A stretch of DNA of 16,751 bases from Thermoplasmata archaeon. Lineage in GTDB: Archaea; Thermoplasmatota; Thermoplasmata; Thermoplasmatales; Thermoplasmataceae. The notes beneath the pieces are model-generated. The model was not told the origin of the DNA. It was given only the letters and a program-made list of their open reading frames with translations, and ran no database searches. Where the stretch lies: NCBI GenBank assembly GCA_021797385.1, contig JAJZZW010000023.1:1-16751 (forward strand). The letters are read 5' to 3'. How positions within the stretch are numbered: the first letter of the stretch is position 1; the number at the start of each line of letters is the position of its first letter. Made by a program: the position numbers and the translations under genes. Positions 1 through 7,000 of this stretch are shown in pieces.

Positions 1-48
1 TATTTTATCCAACCTTTCCATAATTAATGGGATTTGGTTCGCTGCCAT
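1..48 (-). CDS. Start of an unidentified divergent gene (partial, runs off the left edge)
   Basis: An open frame begins with ATG at 48-46 on the minus strand and stays open to base 1. It gives 16 residues, MAANQIPLIMERLDKI, too few to name a family. An in-frame internal ATG lies at 21-19. The start at 48 is preferred because a TATA-like run (ATTTATTA on the minus strand, bases 78-71) is centred about 26 nt upstream, the spacing seen for other genes in this window. The gene diverges from the Rieske ferredoxin gene and may share regulation through the palindrome at 81-90. Its product could be a regulator or a maturation factor of the redox locus, but nothing visible shows this. Confidence 0.5.
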   Translation of the reverse strand, partial: MAANQIPLIMERLDKI

Positions 49-70
49 ATCCCAATAATGTTTTTCAAAT

Positions 71-80
71 TAATAAATAT
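71..80 (-). promoter_or_regulatory. TATA-like box of the divergent left gene
   Basis: On the minus strand the sequence reads ATATTTATTA. The 8-bp core ATTTATTA is centred about 26 nt before the ATG at 48, which fits an archaeal TATA box for a leaderless transcript. The factor B recognition position just upstream would fall on the palindrome at 81-90. Confidence 0.45.
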
Positions 81-98
81 GACAATTGTCGAACAATT
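81..98. promoter_or_regulatory. Palindrome GACAATTGTC plus repeated ACAATT: possible operator
   Basis: GACAATTGTC (81-90) is a perfect 10-bp palindrome. A second ACAATT begins at 93, eleven bases after the first at 82, about one helical turn. The element lies between two divergent promoters and abuts the TATA box of the left gene, where a bound protein would compete with transcription factor B. A similar ACAAT...ATTGT element occurs in the promoter at 546-560. That it is a regulator site is inference from position and symmetry. Confidence 0.4.
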
Positions 99-117
99 TA
101 GGAAAGTTTGGACAGGC

Positions 118-125
118 TATATTGA
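118..125 (+). promoter_or_regulatory. Probable TATA box of the Rieske ferredoxin gene
   Basis: TATATTGA is centred about 28 nt before the ATG at 150, with a further AT-rich run just after it. No SD motif is present between it and the start codon, which suits a leaderless transcript. Confidence 0.4.
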
Positions 126-149
126 TTTATTTATTAGATTTTGATAGAT

Positions 150-485
150 ATGGGTTGGACGGAAGTGTGCTCTGTGGATGAACTGGAAAATGAAGGACAT
201 AAAAGTTTTGAAGTGGATGGAAAGAAGATATTGATATCAAAGGTTGATAATAAAATTTATGCTATAGACGGGCTATGCTCCCATATGGGTGGAGACCTCG
301 GCAAGGGAAAAATTGAGAATAATAATGTCATATGTCCGAAACATCATGCGGTTTTCAGCCTTGAAACAGGCCATGTTGAGAAGAATATCAACGGTTTTTT
401 CAAAGCCATGACCAGAAAAGATGCAAAAGACCTTCATGCATATGAAATACGGGAAAATGAAGGAAATCTGGAGATTAATTTATAA
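150..485 (+). CDS. Rieske-type [2Fe-2S] ferredoxin
   Basis: This is a soluble one-domain Rieske protein of 111 residues, expected to carry one electron at a time in the cytoplasm. The cluster-binding signature is present: CSH (Cys43, His45) and CPKHH (Cys62, His65), followed by the usual AVFSLETG strand and turn. There is no membrane segment, so it resembles the ferredoxins of oxygenases or nitrite-reductase small subunits, not the bc1-complex protein. The frame is open from a TTG at 141, but the ATG at 150 is preferred because it fits the TATA spacing and the family N-terminus (GWTEVCSVDEL). About 12 residues near 85-98, rich in Lys and Asp, look like an insertion relative to short family members. 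It lies 81 nt upstream of the molybdenum hydroxylase operon on the same strand, so it is a plausible electron acceptor for that enzyme; this partnership is inferred from proximity only. Confidence 0.9.
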   Translation: MGWTEVCSVDELENEGHKSFEVDGKKILISKVDNKIYAIDGLCSHMGGDLGKGKIENNNVICPKHHAVFSLETGHVEKNINGFFKAMTRKDAKDLHAYEIRENEGNLEINL

Positions 486-537
486 TGTAATCAGAATAAA
501 TATAATCCCTTATAAACATAAATGACCTTTCAGTAAC

Positions 538-548
538 ATTTTTATACA
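538..548 (+). promoter_or_regulatory. Probable TATA box of the molybdenum hydroxylase operon
   Basis: TTTTTATACA runs 22-29 nt before the ATG at 567, with no SD motif in front of that ATG. The operon therefore seems to have its own leaderless promoter, although read-through from the Rieske gene is also possible. Confidence 0.45.
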
Positions 549-560
549 ATTCTCTATTGT
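546..560. promoter_or_regulatory. Inverted repeat ACAAT-N5-ATTGT overlapping the promoter
   Basis: The arms ACAAT (546-550) and ATTGT (556-560) are exact inverted copies around TCTCT. The left arm overlaps the end of the TATA box and the right arm lies between it and the start codon, so a bound protein would block initiation. The half-site matches the core of the palindrome at 81-90, suggesting that one regulator acts on both promoters. This is inference. Confidence 0.35.
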
Positions 561-566
561 AATACT

Positions 567-1421
567 ATGTTTCCAGATAAATTTGAATACTATGCCCCGA
601 AAAGCATAGAAGAAGCTGCAAAATTTTTAGATGGGCATGAAGATGCCAAGGTCCTGGCAGGCGGTCAGAGCTTGATTCCGCTGCTGAAACTGAGATTTAC
701 GTCAGTACCGGAGATTGTGGATATAGGCAGGATAAAAGGCCTTGATAGCATAGTATTTCAGGGATCGGCCGTGGAAATAGGGCCCATGGTCAGAACATCT
801 GAAATAGGGGAAAACTCATCCATAAGAAAAAAGTTTCCAGTATTGAGTGAGGCTGCCGGGCACATTGCCGACCCGCTCGTGAGAAATATGGGGACAATCG
901 GCGGGGATATATGTCACGGTGATCCAGCAAATGACTTTCCAGCGGTAATGCTTGCACTGGATGCTGAATTTGAAATCAGCTCTTCCAGGGGGAAAAGGAC
1001 AGTAAAAGCTGAAGATTTCTTTGTTGATACCTTTGCCACAGCACTTGAGCCCGGGGAAATTCTTACCGGAATTAAAATCCAGGATACCGGTTCTTCCGGA
1101 AGATACATGAAATATAAAAAGTATGCAGGGGACTTTTCAATCCTTGGCATTGCAGTAAACCTGCTGATGGATGGCAAAAAGGTTAAAAAAGCCGGAATAG
1201 GTCTTACAAATTGTGGTGCCACAGCGATCAAGGCAAAGGATGCAGAGAAGTTTATGGATGGAAAGGATCTCAGCGATGAAAACATCGAAAAAGCTGCGGA
1301 ATTAATAGTGAAAGCATGCGATTTCATGGATGACGACAATGGTAGCGTTAAATTCAAGGAGAAATTGCTGAAAAATCTATTTGTAAAAGCAGTAAAAGGA
1401 ATAGGAGGTGTACCGAAATGA
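567..1421 (+). CDS. Molybdenum hydroxylase, FAD-binding (medium) subunit
   Basis: This is the flavin subunit of a xanthine oxidase / CO-dehydrogenase family enzyme. It passes electrons from the iron-sulfur clusters to FAD and then to an external acceptor. Its 284 residues are normal for the family (CoxM/CutM type). Both FAD-binding motifs are visible: AGGQSL at 31-36 and NMGTIGGDICHGDPANDFP around 107-125. The C-terminal part, from about residue 170 (GRYMKYKKYAGDFSILGIAV), matches the CO-dehydrogenase flavoprotein C-terminal domain. The start has no SD but a TATA-like box 22-29 nt upstream. The gene overlaps the next one by four bases (ATGA), so translation is probably coupled. The substrate is set by the large subunit, not by this one. 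Confidence 0.92.
   Translation: MFPDKFEYYAPKSIEEAAKFLDGHEDAKVLAGGQSLIPLLKLRFTSVPEIVDIGRIKGLDSIVFQGSAVEIGPMVRTSEIGENSSIRKKFPVLSEAAGHIADPLVRNMGTIGGDICHGDPANDFPAVMLALDAEFEISSSRGKRTVKAEDFFVDTFATALEPGEILTGIKIQDTGSSGRYMKYKKYAGDFSILGIAVNLLMDGKKVKKAGIGLTNCGATAIKAKDAEKFMDGKDLSDENIEKAAELIVKACDFMDDDNGSVKFKEKLLKNLFVKAVKGIGGVPK
1404..1409 (+). promoter_or_regulatory. SD motif GGAGGT of the small subunit gene
   Basis: GGAGGT ends 8 nt before the ATG at 1418 and 11 nt before the next ATG at 1421. The spacing favours 1418 as the start. It lies inside the 3' end of the upstream gene. Confidence 0.7.
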
Positions 1422-1897
1422 TGGTAACTGTAAAGATAAATGGAAAGGAATATAGTAAAGATGTTGAGCCCAGGACACTTCTGGCCACCTTTATCAGGGA
1501 TGATATTGGATTGACCGGAACACACATCGGATGCGATACAACCAACTGTGGTGCATGTACCGTATTGATGGACGGAAGAGCAGTAAAATCCTGTACGGTG
1601 CTTGCTGCCCAGGCTGACGGGCATGAACTGGAAACTATAGAGAATGAAGCAGATAAGGAACTCAGCATGGTCAAGGAGAGCTTTATTGAGGAAAATGGAT
1701 TGCAGTGTGGATTCTGCACTCCAGGCATGATCATGACCAGTCTTTACATGCTTAGAAAAAATAAAAACCCCAGTGAGGATTATATTAAAAACAGCCTTGC
1801 AGGAAATCTGTGCAGGTGTACCGGCTACGTATCAATCATCAACTCCATAAAAAATGCCAATGAGAAAATCAACGGTAAAAAGGCGGTGGTTAAATGA
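1418..1897 (+). CDS. Molybdenum hydroxylase, [2Fe-2S] (small) subunit
   Basis: This 159-residue protein carries two [2Fe-2S] clusters that link the molybdenum centre to FAD. The N-terminal plant-ferredoxin-like cluster uses Cys39, Cys44, Cys47 and Cys59 (GCDTTNCGAC, then KSC). The C-terminal all-helical domain holds the second cluster with Cys97, Cys100, Cys132 and Cys134 (QCGFCTPGM, then NLCRCTGY). All eight ligands are present and the length is typical for CoxS/CutS/GAOR small subunits. The gene overlaps its neighbours by four bases on both sides (ATGA at 1418 and at 1894), so the three subunits are probably made in step. Confidence 0.96.
   Translation: MMVTVKINGKEYSKDVEPRTLLATFIRDDIGLTGTHIGCDTTNCGACTVLMDGRAVKSCTVLAAQADGHELETIENEADKELSMVKESFIEENGLQCGFCTPGMIMTSLYMLRKNKNPSEDYIKNSLAGNLCRCTGYVSIINSIKNANEKINGKKAVVK
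1882..1888 (+). promoter_or_regulatory. SD-like GGCGGTG before the large subunit start
   Basis: GGCGGTG differs by one base from the archaeal SD consensus GGAGGTG and ends 5 nt before the ATG at 1894. It supports that start, which otherwise gives a somewhat short N-terminus for the family. Confidence 0.5.
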
Positions 1898-3900
1898 CAT
1901 ATCTTGATAGATTTGCCAACGGAAAGGGAAGATACCTTGATGATATAAAACTGGATAACATGCTTTACATGTCCCTGGTCAGAAGCCCATATGCAAGGGC
2001 AAAGATCAAAAGTGTGGAAGGTGGCATGACCTCCAGAGATCTGAAGGCATATTATGCTGTGGTAGAAGGCGATCATAGAGAGCCTGTACTTGCTATAGAC
2101 GAGGTAAATTATCAGGGCCAGGCGGTTGCTGCCGTCTTCGGAAAAAACAGATACGAGGCCGAGGACCTGCTCTCCACCGTGAATGTAGATTATGAGCCTC
2201 TTGAAGCAATTCATAGCATCGATGATGCAAAGAAAAAGGCACCTATATATGCTGACAGGAAGGACAATATACTTTCTACCGAGGATGTGGGAGTAAAATT
2301 CAATGAAAGTGATATAGATTATGATATAAAGGTCACGGATACAATTTTACTGGACAGGGTATCTGCAAATCCCATGGAAACAAGGGGAATAGTTGCGGAT
2401 TACAGGGATGGGATACTCAATGTATATCTACCATCCCAGTCTATTGTCCGTTCCAAATCAGGAATAGTAAAATCCCTGGGGCTTCCTCCCGAGAAGGTAA
2501 GGGTTTTCCTGATTGATAATGGTGGTGCATTCGGTGTAAAGGCTTTATTCTACCCTGAGTACATTATTGCATGCTATGCTTCCATGAAGTATGGAAAACC
2601 TGTCAAATGGCAGGAAACCAGAACAGAACATCTGCAGGCTTGCCACGCCGGAAGAGGTGTTGAAGGCACTTTAACACTCTACGCAAAGAAGGATGGAACA
2701 GTTACAGGGCTTGACGGCGAGGTACTCCTGGACAACGGGCCATATCTCGTCGATGCCGCAGCGGTCGATCTCGGAAATGTAATACACGAGGTAACCGGGC
2801 CATACCACATAGAAAAGGCACATCTCACAGGAAAGTATGTACTTACCAATAAGGCGCCGAATGGATACTACCGTGGTGCCGGAAAACCTGAAGCATCCAT
2901 ACTAATGGAAAGAATGATGGATTTACTTGCAGATAAGCTGAACATGGATATAGCCGACATAAGACTGAAAAACGCGCTGGAAACGCCGTTCAAATCACCA
3001 CTGGGGCTTGAAATGAGATATCCTACAAAGCCTTTTCTTGAGGATGCACTGAAATACTTCAATTACAGGGAGCTTTCCAAAAAGGAGCACGTTGGCATAT
3101 CGCTGTTTATACTGGATGAGGACACCGCTCCGGGAGAAAGTGCAAGAATCATTGTTAAGGATGGGAAGGTTCATACATACCTCGGTGGAAATGTATCGGG
3201 CCAGGGCCATGAGATGTTTGTAAAAAGCATACTCAGCGATGAACTGGACATTGAACAGGATTCCATATCACTGGAATTGCAGGATACGGAAACCCTTTCC
3301 ACCGGTGTTGGAACATGGGGTTCGAAATCAGCTATGACTCACGGTTCTGTACTGATGCAGGCTGCAGAGGAGTTGAAGAAACAGATCGAGGAAAAATACG
3401 GTAAATACTCCCCTGAAATACTTTTATCCCACGACTTTGACCAGACATCCTTCTATAAATTCGATTACAACGATAACCAGGTAAACTTCAATATAGTTAC
3501 GTCCAGAATAAATGAAATGGGGGACTTTGAGGAGCTCAAAATAGGAGCGTATTACGATCTGGGAAAGGTCTTGAATATGGCAAATGTATTGGGTCAGACT
3601 GAGGGTGGTGCCCTTCAGGCAATAGGTGAGGTGCTTTCAGAAACACTGAGATACTCTGAGGAAGGGCAGCTGATGACTACCAGCATCACCGATTCAGGAG
3701 TGCTAACAGCAGACCATACGCCTGAGTTCGATATCAAAATAGTAGAAAATCCCTCGGTAATGAAGGATAGGGCCAAAGGCCTGGGGGAATCCCCAATGAT
3801 CGGCATACCGGAAGGACTTGCAAGGTCACTTGAAACCCAGATACACAAAAGAATAAACACAATGCCAATAACAAGGGAATTTCTATTCGATAGTTTATAA
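1894..3900 (+). CDS. Molybdenum hydroxylase, molybdopterin-binding (large) subunit, aldehyde-oxidoreductase type
   Basis: This is the catalytic subunit holding the molybdenum cofactor. Motifs in order: the a/b hammerhead N-terminal domain (RYLDDIKL...MSLVRSPYARAKI, from about residue 13); GGAFGVK at 210-216; YYRGAGKPE at 325-333; SGQGHE at 435-440; GQTEGGALQAIGE in the C-terminal third; and GLGE at 629-632, whose Glu632 is the expected catalytic base. The loop at 325-333 matches aldehyde oxidases and 'form II' proteins, not the Cys-containing AYxCSFR loop of true CO dehydrogenase. At 668 residues it is compact for a family usually of 700-800, with a short N-terminus and apparently shortened stretches around 390 and 505-530. 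It is the last gene of the operon. Glyceraldehyde oxidoreductase is a reasonable guess for this lineage, but the substrate is not proved by sequence. Confidence 0.92.
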   Translation: MTYLDRFANGKGRYLDDIKLDNMLYMSLVRSPYARAKIKSVEGGMTSRDLKAYYAVVEGDHREPVLAIDEVNYQGQAVAAVFGKNRYEAEDLLSTVNVDYEPLEAIHSIDDAKKKAPIYADRKDNILSTEDVGVKFNESDIDYDIKVTDTILLDRVSANPMETRGIVADYRDGILNVYLPSQSIVRSKSGIVKSLGLPPEKVRVFLIDNGGAFGVKALFYPEYIIACYASMKYGKPVKWQETRTEHLQACHAGRGVEGTLTLYAKKDGTVTGLDGEVLLDNGPYLVDAAAVDLGNVIHEVTGPYHIEKAHLTGKYVLTNKAPNGYYRGAGKPEASILMERMMDLLADKLNMDIADIRLKNALETPFKSPLGLEMRYPTKPFLEDALKYFNYRELSKKEHVGISLFILDEDTAPGESARIIVKDGKVHTYLGGNVSGQGHEMFVKSILSDELDIEQDSISLELQDTETLSTGVGTWGSKSAMTHGSVLMQAAEELKKQIEEKYGKYSPEILLSHDFDQTSFYKFDYNDNQVNFNIVTSRINEMGDFEELKIGAYYDLGKVLNMANVLGQTEGGALQAIGEVLSETLRYSEEGQLMTTSITDSGVLTADHTPEFDIKIVENPSVMKDRAKGLGESPMIGIPEGLARSLETQIHKRINTMPITREFLFDSL

Positions 3901-3913
3901 TTTTTATTTTTTT
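3901..3913 (+). terminator. T-tract terminator after the molybdenum hydroxylase operon
   Basis: Directly after the stop codon the plus strand has 12 T in 13 bases, broken by one A. Archaeal RNA polymerase commonly stops at such tracts without a hairpin. Confidence 0.5.
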
Positions 3914-4060
3914 CATTATTTCAGTATATTTATCGTTTCTATTTTTCATGGAGATTGTCATGGCTATGCCAATTTTCCGGCATTACCTACCGTCTAGGAA
4001 TAATTAGCAGTTGCAGGTTCAAATATTGGAGGCATAAACTACATTTCTCATAAATGTTAA
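3914..4060 (+). other. Intergenic stretch with two small hairpins and a 19-codon ORF, function unknown
   Basis: Two adjacent potential hairpins are visible: ATGCC-N8-GGCAT (3966-3983) and CCTA-N5-TAGG (3986-3998). A TATA-like TATATTTA at 3925-3932 precedes an ATG at 3948 that opens only 19 codons, ending at the TAG at 4005-4007. The TATA-to-ATG distance is about 20 nt, shorter than for the other genes. GGTTCAAAT at 4016-4024 resembles a tRNA T-loop but has no matching stem. It could be a small RNA, a decayed RNA gene or nothing. Confidence 0.2.
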
Positions 4061-4070
4061 ATATAAATAT
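4061..4070 (+). promoter_or_regulatory. TATA box of the Lhr helicase gene
   Basis: ATATAAATAT is centred 29 nt upstream of the ATG at 4095, with no SD motif between them. The transcript is expected to be leaderless or to have a leader of only a few bases. Confidence 0.5.
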
Positions 4071-4094
4071 GAATTATCTTACAGATTATCGGCA

Positions 4095-7000
4095 ATGATA
4101 AACAAAAATCAATTTAAAGTAGAAGAGGAATTACCTTTTCTTGATGACATTGTTTCAGAATGGTTCAATAACAAATACAGTGATTTGAGCGAACCCCAGA
4201 AAAAGGCAATTCCCTTAATACACAGCAAAAAAAATGTACTGGTATCCTCTCCGACCGGCACGGGTAAAACACTCACAGGTTTCCTTTCAATTATCAATGA
4301 ACTTTTCCAGAAGGCAAGAAAAGGTGAACTGGAGGATAAAATATACTGTGTTTATATATCGCCATTGAAGGCACTGGCCAATGATATAAACAAAAATTTG
4401 AATGAGCCACTCAATGAAATATACGAACTGGCAAGGCAGAGGGGACTTAAAATTCCGGAAATAAAGGTGGCAGTCAGATCCGGGGACACTGCCCAGAATG
4501 AAAGAAACAAAATGCTGAAGAAGCCACCGCACATAATTATTACAACCCCGGAATCATTTTCCCTGGCCATAACAGCGACAAAGTTCAAGGAAAAATTTAC
4601 CGGAGTTGAATATGTAATAGTGGATGAAATCCATGAAGTTTCATCCACAAAGAGAGGTTCGCTTCTTTCCCTTAACCTGGAGCGTCTGGAGAACCTTTCA
4701 CCGGGGTTTATCAGAATCGGGCTTTCCGCCACCCAGGCCCCACTAGACCTTATCGGTACATATCTTTGCGGATATCAGGGAGATAAGAATAGAAACTTTG
4801 ATATTATTGAGGTCAGTACAAACAAATACCTTGACCTCAGCATTATAACGCCGGTGAAGGATCTTACATTAGTAAGCTATGAGGTTGCCAATGAGAAAAT
4901 GTATGACATACTGGTTGACATGGTGAACAGCCATAAAACCACTCTTATATTCACCAATACAAGAAGCTCCACGGAGCATGTTGCCATGAGGCTCAAAGCC
5001 CGTGGCATCGAAAATATTGAAGCCCATCATTCATCCCTTGGGAAGCAGACAAGGATCGAGGTAGAAAATAGATTGAAAGACGGTGACCTGAAATGTGTGA
5101 TAACATCCACATCACTGGAACTGGGCATTGATATAGGATACATTGATCTGGTAATCCAGATCGGAAGCCCGAAATCTGTTTCCAGGGCACTCCAGCGAAT
5201 AGGCAGATCGGGACACGGTGTGCGTGACCTTTCCCTGGGTAGATTCATCGTCTTTGATCTTGACGATCTAATGGAATGCGCTGTTATGACAAAGGCGGCA
5301 TACGATCATGAAATAGACAGGGTAACGGTGCCCGTGAATCCGCTGGATGTCCTCTCACAGGGAATAATCAGCATGTCCCTTGAAAAGACATGGGGTGTTG
5401 ATGAAGCATACAGTGTGATCAGGAATTCATATGCATTCCACACCCTGGAATATGAAGATTATATTGCCACACTTAATTATTTATCGGGAAGAATCGAGGG
5501 GAATACCCTGTTTTCCAAAATATGGTATGACGAGGATGAAAACAAATTCGGAAAAAAGGCAAGCACAAGGATGATATACTTCATGAATGTGGGAACCATA
5601 CCGGAAGAGGCAAATTACAACGTGGTCAATGAGAAGGGCAGAATGCTTGGTCAGCTCAGTGATAAATTTGTAGAACGTTTGAAAAATGGTGATATATTTG
5701 TTCTGGGGGCAAAAACATATATGTTCCTGAAGGTATCGAGAAATAATATAACGGTAAAAACCGCAACAGGAATGAAGCCCACGGTGCCATCCTGGACCGG
5801 GGAACTTCTGCCACGGAGTTACGATCTGGGTATACTCATAGGAGAATTCAGGAAGGAATTATTCAGGAGAATAAAAAACGGCGAGGAAACCGAAAACTGG
5901 CTCATGGAAAATTACCGCGTGGATTCATTCGGGGCCAGAAGCCTGATATCCTATGTAAAGGCCCAGGGCGAATTTGCCATACCTACCCAGGATTCACTTC
6001 TGGTCGAGGGATACATAGATGGCGATTTATACAGCATTATATTCCATATACCGCTCGGGCGGAGAGTAAACGATGCGCTTTCCAGGGCCTACGGACTTGC
6101 TGTTTCCAATAAGTATGGTTTGAATACCAGGATAAGCGTAAATGACAATGGTTTTACAATAACACTGAACAGGCGCGTTCCCATAAAGGATATCGTAACA
6201 CTGCTGAATCCATCAAATTTCCGTGACCTCGTGGACAGGTCCATAATAAATACCGAGTTATTCAAACAGCGGTTCAGGTACTGTGCAACCCGGTCCCTGA
6301 TGGTGTTGAGAAAATATAAACAGACCGATATATCTGTTGCACGGCAGCAACTCCGCAGCGACCGCCTCCTTAGAACGCTGGAGGCCATGCAGAATTTCCC
6401 TGTTATAAAGGAAGCATTCAACGAGGTAAAATACGATGTGATGGATGTTGAACGTGCCTCCTGGTATGTAAATGATATTATTTCAAAAAAGAAGTTTACC
6501 ATAAGGGATTATTCCACTGAAACCAGCCCGTTTTCTTATAATCTGATCCTATCCGGTGTATCCGATATAGTATTAATGGAAGACCGTTCAAAGCTATTGA
6601 AGGATTTGAGAAGCAAGTTGCTTGATAAAATCTACGGCACAGAGGGCATTGATTTTCTCATAAAAGATTCTAAAATGGTTGAAAATTATTTCAAGAACAA
6701 AGTGCCACGGGTGACAGACGAGGAAAGCTATATAGAATTTTCCAGGCATTTCCTTTATATCGATCCCTTCAAAAAAAAGTACAACTCTCCAATAGAATAC
6801 AGTGATATGGATCTGGAGCCAATAACGGAAGAACTGATTGCATCAGGCAAAATCAATTACTGTTTCATAAGGTCAGACCAGTGGGTTTCCTCCGAATATT
6901 ATCCCGTTGTATACGGACTGTTCAAAAGGGAAATACAGCTAACTGAAAGGGACAGGGAAATTTATAATTCAATAAACGATTTAAAGTTCAGCGAAATAAA

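Noticed and set aside
141..149. TTG at 141 as the Rieske start
   Set aside because: The ATG three codons later fits the promoter spacing and family N-terminus better.
914..1734. Long minus-strand open frames over the FAD and 2Fe-2S subunit genes
   Set aside because: They lie opposite genes with intact family motifs, have Ser/Phe-rich antisense-like composition and no start signals.
1894..3900. Calling the operon an aerobic CO dehydrogenase
   Set aside because: The large subunit lacks the AYxCSFR copper-cysteine loop and has the YRGAG loop of aldehyde-oxidase-like members.
4008..4034. tRNA-like T-loop GGTTCAAAT
   Set aside because: The flanking bases cannot form the T-stem, and no acceptor, D or anticodon arm can be assembled around it.
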